NCBI GenBank assembly: GCA_050176585.1
Contig: JBFXHX010000008.1
Span: 1-64,000, forward strand
Source: CAYYWP01 sp050176585
GTDB lineage: Bacteria > Desulfobacterota > Binatia > HRBIN30 > CADEER01
Direction: 5' to 3'
Length of the DNA: 64,000 bases
Under the pieces are notes generated by a model that worked only from the letters and a program-made list of their open reading frames with translations, did not search any database and was not told where the DNA came from. Every line of letters begins with the position of its first letter. Within the stretch, counting starts at the first letter, position 1. The position numbers and the translations under genes were made by a program. Shown here piece after piece: positions 17,823 through 26,493 of the stretch.

Positions 17823-20375
17823 TTACAACCGGCGCCGCGCCGGCGGCGGTGCCGACATCGGATCCTCGGGCCACGCGTGCTTCGGATATCGGCCGCGCAA
17901 TTGCTTGCGCACCTCCGGATAAGTGCGGCGCCAAAAGCTCGCCAGGTCATCGGTGACCTGCACCGCGCGCTGGTTCGGCGCGAGCAGCTCGAGCACCAGC
18001 GCAACCCGCCCCATGGCCAGGCGGGGCGTCGCCATCCACCCGAAGAGCCGCTGGATGCGCGCCGCGGCGAACGGCGGCCGATCGTCCGGGTATGCGATCG
18101 GGACGCTGCCTCCGTCCGGCAACATGAGCCGCTCCGGCGCCTCGCGCTCGAGCCCCTGCCGCTGCGCTTCGCGCAGCCCACGGTACAGCGCGGCGCCGAG
18201 ATCCGCACGCCGGAGCTCGGCGAAGCTGCGCCGCCCGGCGCACAGGGCATCGAGCGCGGCGCCAAGCGCCTCCTCCGGCGCGGGCAGCGCCAACTCGGGC
18301 ATCGACCGGCGCAGGAAGCGGATGCGCGCGAGCAGTGTGCGATCGGCATCGCTCAGCGCAACGGCGCGCTCCGGATCGGCGCGCGCGGCCGCGGCGAGGA
18401 TGGCGCCGGCGGGTTGCGCTTCGACGTCGGCGCTGACGCGCTCCGCGAGCACGAGGTCCCGGTACAGCTCGCGCGCGCGGCGCACGACCCGCTCCTGTGC
18501 GGCATCGAACTCGAGCTCGTCCACCGCGCGCAACGCCTCGGGAAAGAGCTCGCGCAACCACGCCCGTTCGATTGCGCTGGCAGCGCGCACCCGCGCATCC
18601 GCGCCGCTGCCGCGTTCGAGATCGATGGCGACGAACAGCTCCGCCTCGCGCACCACGCTACGCGGATCGAGCGCGACGCCGCTGCCGCCGACCATCAGCG
18701 CGCGCAGCGAGCCGGGTGCTCGGCGCCGGCAGACTCGATCGGGAAACGCGGCCAATATCGACTTGAGGAGCTCTTCATCGCCGCCATCCGCGCGACTCGC
18801 GCCGCCGCGCGAGGCCCTTTCCCGCGCTTGGTCGAGAAACCGGCGGCGGGTGCGCGCCACCGCCTGCACCGCACTGCGTTCGAGCCCCAGCGACAGGCAT
18901 TTCGCATCGGTGAACCCAGCCGCCTCTGCCGCGGCGAAAAGCTCTGCGCGCAGCAGCGGATCGGAGGGGCCCGCCGGCCACGGGGCGTCGCCCGTCGCGC
19001 CGAACGCGCGCGCTTCGCGCAGGATGTCGCGCTCCACCGCGAGCGCGGTCACGAGCGCCCCCCGTCCGCCGACGCCGCGGCGGCGCGTCTCGAGCAGCAG
19101 GCGGGCAATGCGCGGCGGAGCGGGGATGCGCAGGAGGTCGCGACCCACGCCCGTGACCGCGCCGGACGAATCCAGCGCCCCGAGCTCGGTCAATAACTGC
19201 TCCGCTTGCGTCAGCGCTTGCGGCCGCGGTGGGTCCAGCCAGCCGAACCCTGCGGTGTCACGCCCGCCCCACGCCCGCAGCTCGAGCAGCGTGCCACTCA
19301 GCTCGAGCCGGCGAACCTCCGGCGTCTCGCGCGCCAGACGCGCCGCGTGCTCCGCCGCGCTCCACAAGCGCCAGCAGCGTCCCGCCGCCGTGCGCCCCGC
19401 ACGGCCGGCGCGCTGCTCAGCAGCGGCGCGGCTGATCGGCGCGAGGCGCACAGCATTGATCCCGCGGCGCGCGTCGTACTCGGCGATGCGCGCCAACCCG
19501 CTGTCGATCACGGCGGTCACCCCGTCGACCGTGAGCGACGTCTCCGCCACGTTGGTCGCCAGCACAATCCGGCGACGCGGGCCGCGCTGCAGCACCCGCC
19601 GCTGCGCGTCGAGCGGCAGGTCGCCATGCAGTGGGAGCACGTCAAGGCCGCGCGCCCCCGCGAGCGGCGCAATGGCCTCGGTGGTCTGACGGATCTCGCC
19701 GGCGCCCGGCAGGAATACCAATACGTCGCCGCCATCGTCGTCGTCGGCGGCGAGCAGCGCCGCCAACGCGCTGGCGACCCGCGCCGGGAGTCGCTCCTCG
19801 GCGGCGGGCGCGGAATGCGCGACGCGCACGGGGTACGCGCGCCCCTCCGACGTGAGCACGGCGGCGCCGGGGCCGAGATAGGCGGCGAGCGCATCGGTAT
19901 CGAGCGTCGCCGACATCACCACGAGCTTCAGGTCGGGCCGCACCGTCTCCTGCAGTTCGCGCACGACCGCGAGCGCCACGTCGCCAGGCAGATGGCGCTC
20001 GTGAAACTCGTCGAGCACGACGGCGCCGACGCGCTCGAGAAATGGGTCGTGTGCCAGCTGGCGGCCGAGCACGCCTTCGGTGACGTACCACAGCCGCGTA
20101 TCCGGACCGCCGCGCTGCTCCAGGCGCACGCGGTACCCCACCTCCTCGCCCAGCGCCCCATTTCGCGTGGCGGCGACGAACTCGGCGGCGGAGCGCGCCG
20201 CGATGCGCCGCGGCTCCAGCACCACCACCTGTTGCCCGTCGGCGATGCCCGCATCGAGCAACGCCGCCGGCACGCGCGTGGTCTTGCCGGCACCGGGTGG
20301 CGCGCGCAGGATGACCCGGCTGCGCGTGGTGAGCGCGGCGACCACGCGCGGCAGCAGAGGGTCAATGGGCAGCAT
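17823..20375 (-). CDS. hrpB: ATP-dependent helicase HrpB
   Basis: 850 residues from ATG 20375 (MLPIDPLLPRVVAAL). Motifs in order: Walker A APPGAGKTT, EPRR, the DEFHER box in place of DEAH, SATLD, ATNVAETSLT, and QRAGRAGR. The HA2 and the long HrpB-specific C-terminal domain (ending in SFWRRTYPEVRKQLRGRYPKHAWPED) are present. HrpB belongs to the DExH RNA helicases; its cellular task is poorly defined. The TAA stop is formed where the sequence TTGTAACC begins, which resembles the tip of the dispersed repeat family found in this window. Confidence 0.95.
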   Translation of the reverse strand: MLPIDPLLPRVVAALTTRSRVILRAPPGAGKTTRVPAALLDAGIADGQQVVVLEPRRIAARSAAEFVAATRNGALGEEVGYRVRLEQRGGPDTRLWYVTEGVLGRQLAHDPFLERVGAVVLDEFHERHLPGDVALAVVRELQETVRPDLKLVVMSATLDTDALAAYLGPGAAVLTSEGRAYPVRVAHSAPAAEERLPARVASALAALLAADDDDGGDVLVFLPGAGEIRQTTEAIAPLAGARGLDVLPLHGDLPLDAQRRVLQRGPRRRIVLATNVAETSLTVDGVTAVIDSGLARIAEYDARRGINAVRLAPISRAAAEQRAGRAGRTAAGRCWRLWSAAEHAARLARETPEVRRLELSGTLLELRAWGGRDTAGFGWLDPPRPQALTQAEQLLTELGALDSSGAVTGVGRDLLRIPAPPRIARLLLETRRRGVGGRGALVTALAVERDILREARAFGATGDAPWPAGPSDPLLRAELFAAAEAAGFTDAKCLSLGLERSAVQAVARTRRRFLDQARERASRGGASRADGGDEELLKSILAAFPDRVCRRRAPGSLRALMVGGSGVALDPRSVVREAELFVAIDLERGSGADARVRAASAIERAWLRELFPEALRAVDELEFDAAQERVVRRARELYRDLVLAERVSADVEAQPAGAILAAAARADPERAVALSDADRTLLARIRFLRRSMPELALPAPEEALGAALDALCAGRRSFAELRRADLGAALYRGLREAQRQGLEREAPERLMLPDGGSVPIAYPDDRPPFAAARIQRLFGWMATPRLAMGRVALVLELLAPNQRAVQVTDDLASFWRRTYPEVRKQLRGRYPKHAWPEDPMSAPPPARRRL

Positions 20376-20765
20376 GACCGGTGTACTAGCCGCGAACGGT
20401 CCTGAAGTCTTCCCGACGGAAACGCAGACGCGCCGAGCACGCGGCGCGCAGGAGTTCCGGCCGCGTGTGCCCATGCGCGGGACAATATTTCGATATAGCC
20501 GCCCGCCATCTGCCGGCAGCTACACTGGAGGTGCGGGGTGCGAGGCGCGAATCGGCCCGTACGTAATCACAGCCGTGCGTTGCACGCGTGGAGGCGCGCG
20601 ACGTACCGATTCCGCAGCGCCGGCGAAAATGTGCAAGCGGCTGCTCGCTGTGTGTACCGCACCGCGAACGCACGCGCCCGCCGCTTGCCGCGCGTCGCTA
20701 CCCGCGCTAGCGCATGGGCAGCCGGCGCGCCATCGCGACGCACGCGTCCGGGCCACGGAGGAGCG
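20376..20765. other. 390-base divergent intergenic region between hrpB and frmA
   Basis: No ORF or RNA gene seen. The only base-composition break is an A/T patch at 20482-20497 (ACAATATTTCGATATA), which could hold a promoter element for either divergent gene, but no convincing -35/-10 pair is visible. GGAGGAG at 20757-20763 is the ribosome site of frmA. Confidence 0.5.
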
Positions 20766-21872
20766 ATGAAGATCACCGCAGCGATCTGTTGGGAGCCACA
20801 GAAACCCTTGGCGGTCGAGGAGATCGACCTCGAGGGGCCGAAGGCCGGCGAGTGCCTGGTACGACTCGCGGCCTCGGGCGTCTGCCACACCGACGCGTAC
20901 ACGATGAGCGGACGCGATCCCTCTGGCCTCTTCCCCAGCGTGCTCGGCCATGAAGGCGCGGGTGTCGTCGAGGAAGTGGGCGCCGGCGTCACCTCGGTCC
21001 GGCCCGGCGACCACGTGATCCCGCTGTACATTCCCGAGTGCCGGAACTGCCGCTTCTGCCTGAGCGGCAAGACCAACCTCTGCGGCGCGCTCCTCGCGAC
21101 CCAGGGGCAGGGTCTGATGCCGGACGGCACCAGCCGCCTGTCGCATGCCGGGAAACGGCTGCACCACTACATGGGCACGTCCACCTTCGCCGAATACACC
21201 GTCGTGCCGGAAATCGCGCTCGCGAAGATCCGCACCGACGCGCCGCTGGAGAAGGTCTGCCTCCTCGGCTGCGGAATCACCACCGGCATTGGCGCTGTGC
21301 TCAACACCGCGAAGGTCCATCCCGGCGCGACGGTGGCCGTGTTCGGCCTCGGCGGCATTGGCGTATCCGTGGTGCAGGGCGCGGTGATGGCGGGCGCCGA
21401 GCGCATCATCGGCATCGACAAGAACCCGAAGAAGTTCGAGCTGGCGCGACAGCTCGGCGCCACCGATTTCATAGACGCGACCGAGATGCCGAACCTCGCC
21501 GAAGCCGTGGTGGAGATGACCAGCGGCGGCGTCGACTTCGCGTTCGAATGCATCGGCCATGTCGAGGTGATGAACCAGGCGTTGATGTCGTGCCACAAGG
21601 GTTGGGGGCAGTGCATCATCATCGGGGTGGCGGGCGCCGGCGAGGAGATCCATGTGCGCCCCTTTCTGCTGGTGACCGGCCGCGTGTGGCGCGGCACCGC
21701 TTTCGGCGGCACCCGAGGCCGCACGCAGCTGCCCACCTACGTGGACTGGGCGATGAGCGGCCGGCTCAAGATCGACGAATACATCACCCACACAATGCCA
21801 CTCGAGCGTATCAACGACGCGTTCGACCTCATGCATCGCGGCGAGAGCATCCGCAGCGTGGTGCGATTCTGA
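20766..21872 (+). CDS. frmA: Class III alcohol dehydrogenase / S-(hydroxymethyl)glutathione dehydrogenase
   Basis: 368 residues from ATG 20766, directly preceded by GGAGGAGCG. Catalytic zinc ligands are in GVCHTD and LGHEGAG plus the later LLGCGITTG; the four structural zinc cysteines are in CRNCRFCLSGKTNLC; the NAD fold has GLGGIG. It oxidises the glutathione adduct of formaldehyde and may also reduce S-nitrosoglutathione. No S-formylglutathione hydrolase or FrmR regulator lies nearby. The TMPLERINDAFDLMHRGESIRSVV end is typical. Confidence 0.94.
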   Translation: MKITAAICWEPQKPLAVEEIDLEGPKAGECLVRLAASGVCHTDAYTMSGRDPSGLFPSVLGHEGAGVVEEVGAGVTSVRPGDHVIPLYIPECRNCRFCLSGKTNLCGALLATQGQGLMPDGTSRLSHAGKRLHHYMGTSTFAEYTVVPEIALAKIRTDAPLEKVCLLGCGITTGIGAVLNTAKVHPGATVAVFGLGGIGVSVVQGAVMAGAERIIGIDKNPKKFELARQLGATDFIDATEMPNLAEAVVEMTSGGVDFAFECIGHVEVMNQALMSCHKGWGQCIIIGVAGAGEEIHVRPFLLVTGRVWRGTAFGGTRGRTQLPTYVDWAMSGRLKIDEYITHTMPLERINDAFDLMHRGESIRSVVRF

Positions 21873-21891
21873 GCAGCGACACCGGGCGCGC

Positions 21892-21911
21892 CGCGCAACG
21901 TTCATTGCGCG
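21892..21911. terminator. Hairpin between frmA and response regulator
   Basis: A 7-bp stem (CGCGCAA and TTGCGCG) with a 6-base loop, extended outward by further G/C pairing (GGCGCG against GTGCGCC). It lies between two convergent stop codons and could serve both. Confidence 0.55.
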
Positions 21912-21927
21912 CGGTGCGCCGGCGTGC

Positions 21928-22626
21928 TCACTCGCTTTGGCCGCTGGGCTCGAAGCGGTAGCCGATACCGCGCACGGTGAGGAAGTAGCGCGGCCGATCC
22001 GGATCGGGCTCGAGCTTGGCGCGCAGCCGGCCGACGAAGTTGTCGATCGTGCGCTGCGTGAGGTAATCCGTGCGCCATACCTCGCTCAGCAGGATCTCGC
22101 GCGTCAGCGCGCGCTGCGGATTTCCCAGGAAAAACGCCAGCAGCGCGAACTCGCGCGCCGTCATCGCGACGCGTCGCCCGCCGCGCGTGGCTTGGTGGCG
22201 GTCGAGGTCCACCCGCACGTCGCCGAACTCGTGCACCGCCTGACCGGCGGCATACAAGCGCTGGCGCCGGAGCGCGGCGTTGATGCGGGCGCGCAGCTCG
22301 GGAAGATTGAACGGCTTGGAGATGTAATCGTCGGCGCCGAGCTGCAAGCCGAGCACCTTGTCGCCCTCTTCACCGCGCGCCGTCAGCACGAGGACCGGCA
22401 TGTTGGCGTCCACGGCGCGCAACCGCCGCAACACCTCGAGGCCGTGCATGCCTGGTAGCATGATGTCGAGGAGCACCAGATCCGGCCGGTTCTGCAGCGC
22501 CATGCGGTAGCCGGTCTCGCCGTCCATCGCGGTGAGAACCTCGTATCCCTCCAGCGAGAGATTGAGGCGCAGTCCAGCCACGATGGACGCATCGTCTTCG
22601 ATCAACAGCACGCGTTCGGAGGGCAT
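21928..22626 (-). CDS. OmpR-family response regulator
   Basis: 232 residues: receiver domain with acidic pocket (IEDD, residues 9-12), phosphoacceptor D54 in LVLLDIMLPG, and the conserved lysine in ISKPF; then a winged-helix DNA-binding domain (TAREFALLAFFLGNPQRALTREIL, RTIDNFVGRLRAKLE, RGIGYRF). Preceded by the histidine kinase gene on the same strand, 95 bases upstream, so the two form a kinase-regulator pair read kinase first. Targets unknown. Confidence 0.95.
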   Translation of the reverse strand: MPSERVLLIEDDASIVAGLRLNLSLEGYEVLTAMDGETGYRMALQNRPDLVLLDIMLPGMHGLEVLRRLRAVDANMPVLVLTARGEEGDKVLGLQLGADDYISKPFNLPELRARINAALRRQRLYAAGQAVHEFGDVRVDLDRHQATRGGRRVAMTAREFALLAFFLGNPQRALTREILLSEVWRTDYLTQRTIDNFVGRLRAKLEPDPDRPRYFLTVRGIGYRFEPSGQSE

Positions 22627-22721
22627 GCGGGTATCCGCACACCTTCATACATGAGCGCGGCGCGGCGCGACATCGAGCGTTGTCGGGCCCAGTCGCTGCC
22701 AGCCGTCGGTCGCGGCGCGCG

Positions 22722-23612
22722 TCAGCGCGCCGCGGGCAGACGGATCGTGAACTCCGCGCCCCCTTCGGGGCGATTGCGCACCAGCACCCGGCCGCCGTGC
22801 GCCTGGGCGACGTGGCGGACGATGGCCAGGCCGAGTCCGCTGCCCTCCTGCTTGCGGTTCAGGCGGTCATCGATCCGGTAGAAGCGCTCGAAAATGCGCC
22901 GGCGCTCGCGGCGCGGGATGCCGGGACCCTGATCGGCCACCGCGAGATCCACGGCGTGGTCGCCGGCGCGGCAGGTGAGGTCGATCGTACGCGCCTCGCC
23001 GCCGTACTTGGCGGCGTTCTGCAGCAAGTTGAGCAACGCCTGGCTGAGCATCGCCCGGTCAGCGAGAATCGGCGGCAGATCCGGCGGCACGCTCGTGGTC
23101 AGCGAGACATGCTCGCGCAGGCGAATCGGTTCGAAGGCGCGTAGCGCCTCCTCGACGACGTCGCCGACCGACTCGGGCTGGCGATGATACACCATCGAGC
23201 GCGCCTCCATGCGGCCGAGATCCAGCAGCCGGCCGATCATGGTGCTCAGGCGCTCGCTCTCGAGGTCGAGCATCTCGAGACACTGCTGGCGCTGCGCATC
23301 GGTGAGCTGGCGCGATTCGCGCAGCGTCTGCGTGAACAAGCGGATGCTGGTGAGCGGCGTTTTGAACTCGTGCGAGACTTTCGACAGAAAGTCGAGCTGC
23401 AGCTGCGAGAGGGCGGCCGCCCGCTTCATGGAGGCGACGAGCCAGATGGCGCCGACCAGCAGCGTGACGCAAAACGTGAGGATCAGCACGCCGAGCGTGA
23501 TGTCGACGGTCGCGCGCTGGAAGACCAGCACGAGGATGCCGACCACAACCAGCGCGACCACCGGAATAATCACGAAGATCGAGCCGACCCAGAGATGCCG
23601 GCGGAAGCGCAT
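22722..23612 (-). CDS. Membrane sensor histidine kinase, partner of the OmpR-type regulator
   Basis: 296 residues from ATG 23612 (MRFRRHLWVGS). Two transmembrane helices (IFVIIPVVALVVVGILVLVF and DITLGVLILTFCVTLLVGAIWLVA) are joined by only a few residues, so there is almost no periplasmic sensor; such intramembrane-sensing kinases often watch the membrane itself. Then come HisKA (SKVSHEFKTPLTSIRLF), the N box (LLNLLQNAAKYG), G1 (DQGPGIP), F box and G2 (GSGLGLAIV). The 138-base divergent gap to the DUF457 gene may hold its promoter. Confidence 0.9.
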   Translation of the reverse strand: MRFRRHLWVGSIFVIIPVVALVVVGILVLVFQRATVDITLGVLILTFCVTLLVGAIWLVASMKRAAALSQLQLDFLSKVSHEFKTPLTSIRLFTQTLRESRQLTDAQRQQCLEMLDLESERLSTMIGRLLDLGRMEARSMVYHRQPESVGDVVEEALRAFEPIRLREHVSLTTSVPPDLPPILADRAMLSQALLNLLQNAAKYGGEARTIDLTCRAGDHAVDLAVADQGPGIPRRERRRIFERFYRIDDRLNRKQEGSGLGLAIVRHVAQAHGGRVLVRNRPEGGAEFTIRLPAAR

Positions 23613-23750
23613 GCGGCGAATCGTCGCCTCAAGGCCGCCCGTGGTCAAGAGACGAGCAGAGCGCGACGTCGGGGACGGTCGAGAGCACGGCGCGTGCGCA
23701 CGCGCGAGCGGTCGCGCTACTGTGCGGTTGGAGGAGGTTCGGCACGCGAG

Positions 23751-24308
23751 ATGCCGAGCGCGATTACCCACGCGATGGTCGGTGCCGCGCTGGCGCCGCT
23801 GGCGCCGCGGCCGCTGCGCCGGGCGGGCTTGGCGGTCGCGCTCGCTGCCGTCGCCGTGCTGCCCGATGCCGACGTGCTCGCCTTCCGCTTCGGCATTCCG
23901 TACACACACCCGCTCGGCCATCGCGGCATTTCACACTCGCTCTTCTTCGCCGCGCTGGTCGCTCTGGTGTTAGCGCGCGCCTTCTACCCGAGCGCACAGC
24001 TCGGGGCGCGTCGCCGCTGCGCCCTTGCGGTGCTGTTGTTTGCCGCGGCGGCCTCGCATGGGCTGCTCGACGCCTGTACCAATGGCGGCAGCGGCGTCGC
24101 CTTCTTTCTGCCGTTCAGCGAAGCGCGCGTGTTCTTCCCCTGGCGACCCATCGCCGTGTCCCCGCTCAGCGCGCGCACGTTTTTCAGCGATCGCGGCTGG
24201 GCCATCCTGCGCAGCGAAGCCGCTTGGGTGTGGCTACCCACCGCCCTCGCGCTCGCCGCCGTGCTGGCGGCGCGGCGATGGATGATCGAGCGCTCGCTTG
24301 AGCGCTGA
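23751..24308 (+). CDS. DUF457-type membrane-bound metal-dependent hydrolase
   Basis: 185 residues from ATG 23751. The early TYPE motif SAITHAMVGAALAPLA and the metal-ligand-like clusters LPDADVL and HPLGHRGISHSLFF, plus SHGLLDACTNGG, match the YdjM/YbcI (DUF457) family. Four hydrophobic helices. E. coli YdjM is induced by LexA-regulated DNA damage; no substrate is known. Translation from further upstream runs antisense through the sensor kinase and is a shadow. Confidence 0.85.
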   Translation: MPSAITHAMVGAALAPLAPRPLRRAGLAVALAAVAVLPDADVLAFRFGIPYTHPLGHRGISHSLFFAALVALVLARAFYPSAQLGARRRCALAVLLFAAAASHGLLDACTNGGSGVAFFLPFSEARVFFPWRPIAVSPLSARTFFSDRGWAILRSEAAWVWLPTALALAAVLAARRWMIERSLER

Positions 24309-24367
24309 GGACTGCCGATGCCGTCGGCATGGCGCTGGCGCGCCGCGATGCCGGCACTCCTCGGCCC

Positions 24368-24523
24368 TCAGCTGTCGCTGCGGCCGCGGTCCGGATGCTG
24401 CGCCGCGCGGGTCGCCGGTCGGCGCGCCGACCCGTCCTTGCTGGGCCGGCGAAAGGCCACGATCATCTGCCAACGCTTGAGCGTTTTCGACCACTTACCG
24501 GTTGCGATTACCTGCGTTGCCAT
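24368..24523 (-). CDS. Possible 51-residue basic small protein
   Basis: ATG 24523 is preceded by GGGGGAG three bases upstream. The product begins MATQVIATGKWSKTLKRWQMIVAF and continues as an Arg/Ser-rich tail with no known motif. The N-terminal half has plausible codon use; the tail looks like random GC-rich reading. It lies within a 556-base stretch otherwise without genes. May be a real small gene or chance. Confidence 0.3.
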   Translation of the reverse strand: MATQVIATGKWSKTLKRWQMIVAFRRPSKDGSARRPATRAAQHPDRGRSDS

Positions 24524-24683
24524 GTCTCCCCCGTTCTCTGGGATGGACAATGGCAATCGGCGTGCCACGTGGGCGCCGGCGTTGTCTGCGTTTACGGTGA
24601 CGAGGTCCGCACAACCCTGTACGCGCCCCGCGTACGGTCGTGAACGACGGTCGTGAACGCGGACTTAGCACACGCGCTCCTAA

Positions 24684-24848
24684 TGCGGCACCTGTGGCCG
24701 CTCCGGCATCGCGTAGCGATGCCGGAGGCAGGGCGCGGCATCGGCGAGACCATCGACTAGGCGGCGACTGCTACCGTGTAGCGCGCCGCCACCACCCGAG
24801 CGGCGCTCGGCGCCGCCGCGCGGCACAGTGCGCAGTGCCGCGGCTACA
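24684..24848 (+). repeat. Dispersed palindromic element, copy A
   Basis: About 165 bp. Right end GTGCCGCGGCTACA; left end is an imperfect inverse (CTCCTAATGCGGCAC). Hairpin 1: an 11-bp perfect stem (arms TCCGGCATCGC at 24702 and GCGATGCCGGA at 24716). Hairpin 2: GCGGCGC at 24800 against GCGCCGC at 24810. It ends 17 bases from the stop codon of the minus-strand SDR gene and may terminate it. Confidence 0.75.
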
Positions 24849-24864
24849 GAGAGGCGCCGAAACC

Positions 24865-25644
24865 CTACAGCGCCGTTACATATGCGCCGCTGGTGCCGCC
24901 GTCGACCAGAAATGTCGCGCCGTTGATGTACGAGGACTCATCCGAGGCGAGGAAGAGCGCTGCGTTCGCGATCTCCTCGGCCTCGGCCAGGCGGCCCATC
25001 GGCAGGTGGACGAGGCGGCGCGCCCGCGCCGCCGGATCAGCGAGCAGCGACTGCAGCAGCGGCGTGTTCACCGGCCCGGGACAGAGCGCGTTGGCGCGCA
25101 CGCCGCGGCGCGCGAACTCGACGGCGATCTCGCGCGTCAGCGCCAAGACGCCGCCTTTGGACGCCGTGTACGCGCTCTGCGCCGTCGCTGAGCCCAGGAC
25201 GGCGACGAACGACGCCGTGTTGATCACCGACCCGCCGCCGGCGCGCAGCAGGGCCGGAATGCCGTACTTGCAGCCGAAGAAGACGCCTTTGAGATTCACG
25301 GCGATCACGCGGTCGAAGACCGCTTCGTCGGTGTCGAGCACGGAGCCGTCCTCGTCGGGGAAAATGCCGGCGTTGTTGAACAAGACGTGCAGCGCGCCGA
25401 ACCGGCGCTCGGCGGAGGCGATCATCGCTTCGACATCCGCCGCCTTGGCGACATCGGCACGCACGAACTCGGCCTCGGTGCCGCGTGCCCGCAGCTCGTC
25501 TGCGGTGGCGCGGCCAGCCGCCTCGGCGGCGTCGACTGCGACCACGCGTGCGCCCTCGGCGGCGAAGCGTTGCGCTGCGGCGCGGCCGATGCCGCCGCCG
25601 GCGCCGGTGATCAATGCGACTTTGCCCGCCAATCGTCCAGCCAT
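24865..25644 (-). CDS. SDR family oxidoreductase
   Basis: 259 residues with classical short-chain dehydrogenase motifs: cofactor loop TGAGGGIG near residue 14, NNAG near residue 90, catalytic YTASK near residue 157, and PGPVNTPLL. The aspartate after strand 2 (VVAVDAAEAAG) points to NAD(H) preference. GGAGGTGA lies just upstream of the ATG, an unusually strong ribosome site. Last gene of the minus-strand cluster with the PuuD-like and PuuA-like genes; substrate unknown. Confidence 0.93.
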   Translation of the reverse strand: MAGRLAGKVALITGAGGGIGRAAAQRFAAEGARVVAVDAAEAAGRATADELRARGTEAEFVRADVAKAADVEAMIASAERRFGALHVLFNNAGIFPDEDGSVLDTDEAVFDRVIAVNLKGVFFGCKYGIPALLRAGGGSVINTASFVAVLGSATAQSAYTASKGGVLALTREIAVEFARRGVRANALCPGPVNTPLLQSLLADPAARARRLVHLPMGRLAEAEEIANAALFLASDESSYINGATFLVDGGTSGAYVTAL

Positions 25645-25738
25645 GACTCACCTCCGAGGGCTTGTTTCCCTCAGTTCGCCCGACCCCGCGCGCTCGCGCC
25701 GACGCTCGACGCACTGCGCCTCTGCCGTGTCGAGGAGC

Positions 25739-26479
25739 TCACAAGTCGGCTTCGCCGACCAAAGCGCGGAACAGGCGCTGCTGTCGCGTGTCGTCGAGCC
25801 GCAGCTCCGGATGCCATTGCACGGCGATGCACCACGGGTGATCGACGCTTTCGACCGCTTCGGTGACGCCGTCCTCGGCCCACGCCACCGGACGGAGGCC
25901 TGCGCCCAAGCGGTCGATGGCTTGGTGATGCCACGACACCACCTCGCAGGCGGTGGTGTCGAGAATGGCGGCGAGGCGGCTGTCGGGATCGATGCGGACG
26001 AGATGCCTGGTCGGCTGCCGCTCCGGGAGGCGGTGGTCGACCGAGTCGCCGACCACGTCGGGCAAATGCGTGTGCAAGGTGCCGCCGCAGACCACGTTCA
26101 GCACCTGTAGGCCGCGGCAGATGCACAGCATCGGCACGCGCGTGTCGGCCAGGGCCGCGCGCGTCAGCTCGAACTCGAACGCGTCGCGTTCGCCGCACAC
26201 CGCGTACACGGTCTCGTGCGCGCGGCCGCCGTATGCTTTCGGGTCGATGTCCCCACCACCCGAGATGATCAGGGCGCTCAGTGCGTCCAGCAGCTTGCCG
26301 GGGTTCGGCTCGCCGACCGGCAGCACCACTGGCACCGCGCCGGCCGTGCGCACGGCATCCACATAACCGCTCGGAATCGAGAACGACTGCACGTCCTTGC
26401 CGCTGCGCGCGTAGGAAGAGATGCCGACCAGGCGCAGGGCGTGCGGCGAGAGGATCCGCGTCGGCGCGCTCGGCCCCAC
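25739..26479 (-). CDS. Gamma-glutamyl-gamma-aminobutyrate hydrolase-like (peptidase C26)
   Basis: 246 residues from GTG 26479, seven bases after a GGAGG. Another GTG at 26497 would overlap the glutamine synthetase stop by 4 bases and is a fair alternative. Class I glutamine amidotransferase fold: nucleophile cysteine in LCICRGLQVLNV, oxyanion region GGGDIDP, and catalytic His-Glu in VQWHPELR. PuuD homologues release GABA from gamma-glutamyl-GABA in putrescine breakdown. Placement just after a PuuA-like gene supports that role. Confidence 0.85.
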   Translation of the reverse strand: MGPSAPTRILSPHALRLVGISSYARSGKDVQSFSIPSGYVDAVRTAGAVPVVLPVGEPNPGKLLDALSALIISGGGDIDPKAYGGRAHETVYAVCGERDAFEFELTRAALADTRVPMLCICRGLQVLNVVCGGTLHTHLPDVVGDSVDHRLPERQPTRHLVRIDPDSRLAAILDTTACEVVSWHHQAIDRLGAGLRPVAWAEDGVTEAVESVDHPWCIAVQWHPELRLDDTRQQRLFRALVGEADL

Positions 26480-26493
26480 CCGATCGCCTCCGC

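Noticed and set aside
17566..17934. N-terminal extension of the SpmA/SpmB-like protein
   Set aside because: The added residues are Arg/Ala-rich and would overlap the hrpB 3' end; GTG 17565 leads straight into the first membrane helix.
17778..19689. Plus-strand ORFs of 472 and 588 residues over hrpB
   Set aside because: Arg/Ser-rich shadow frames opposite the HrpB C-terminal domain.
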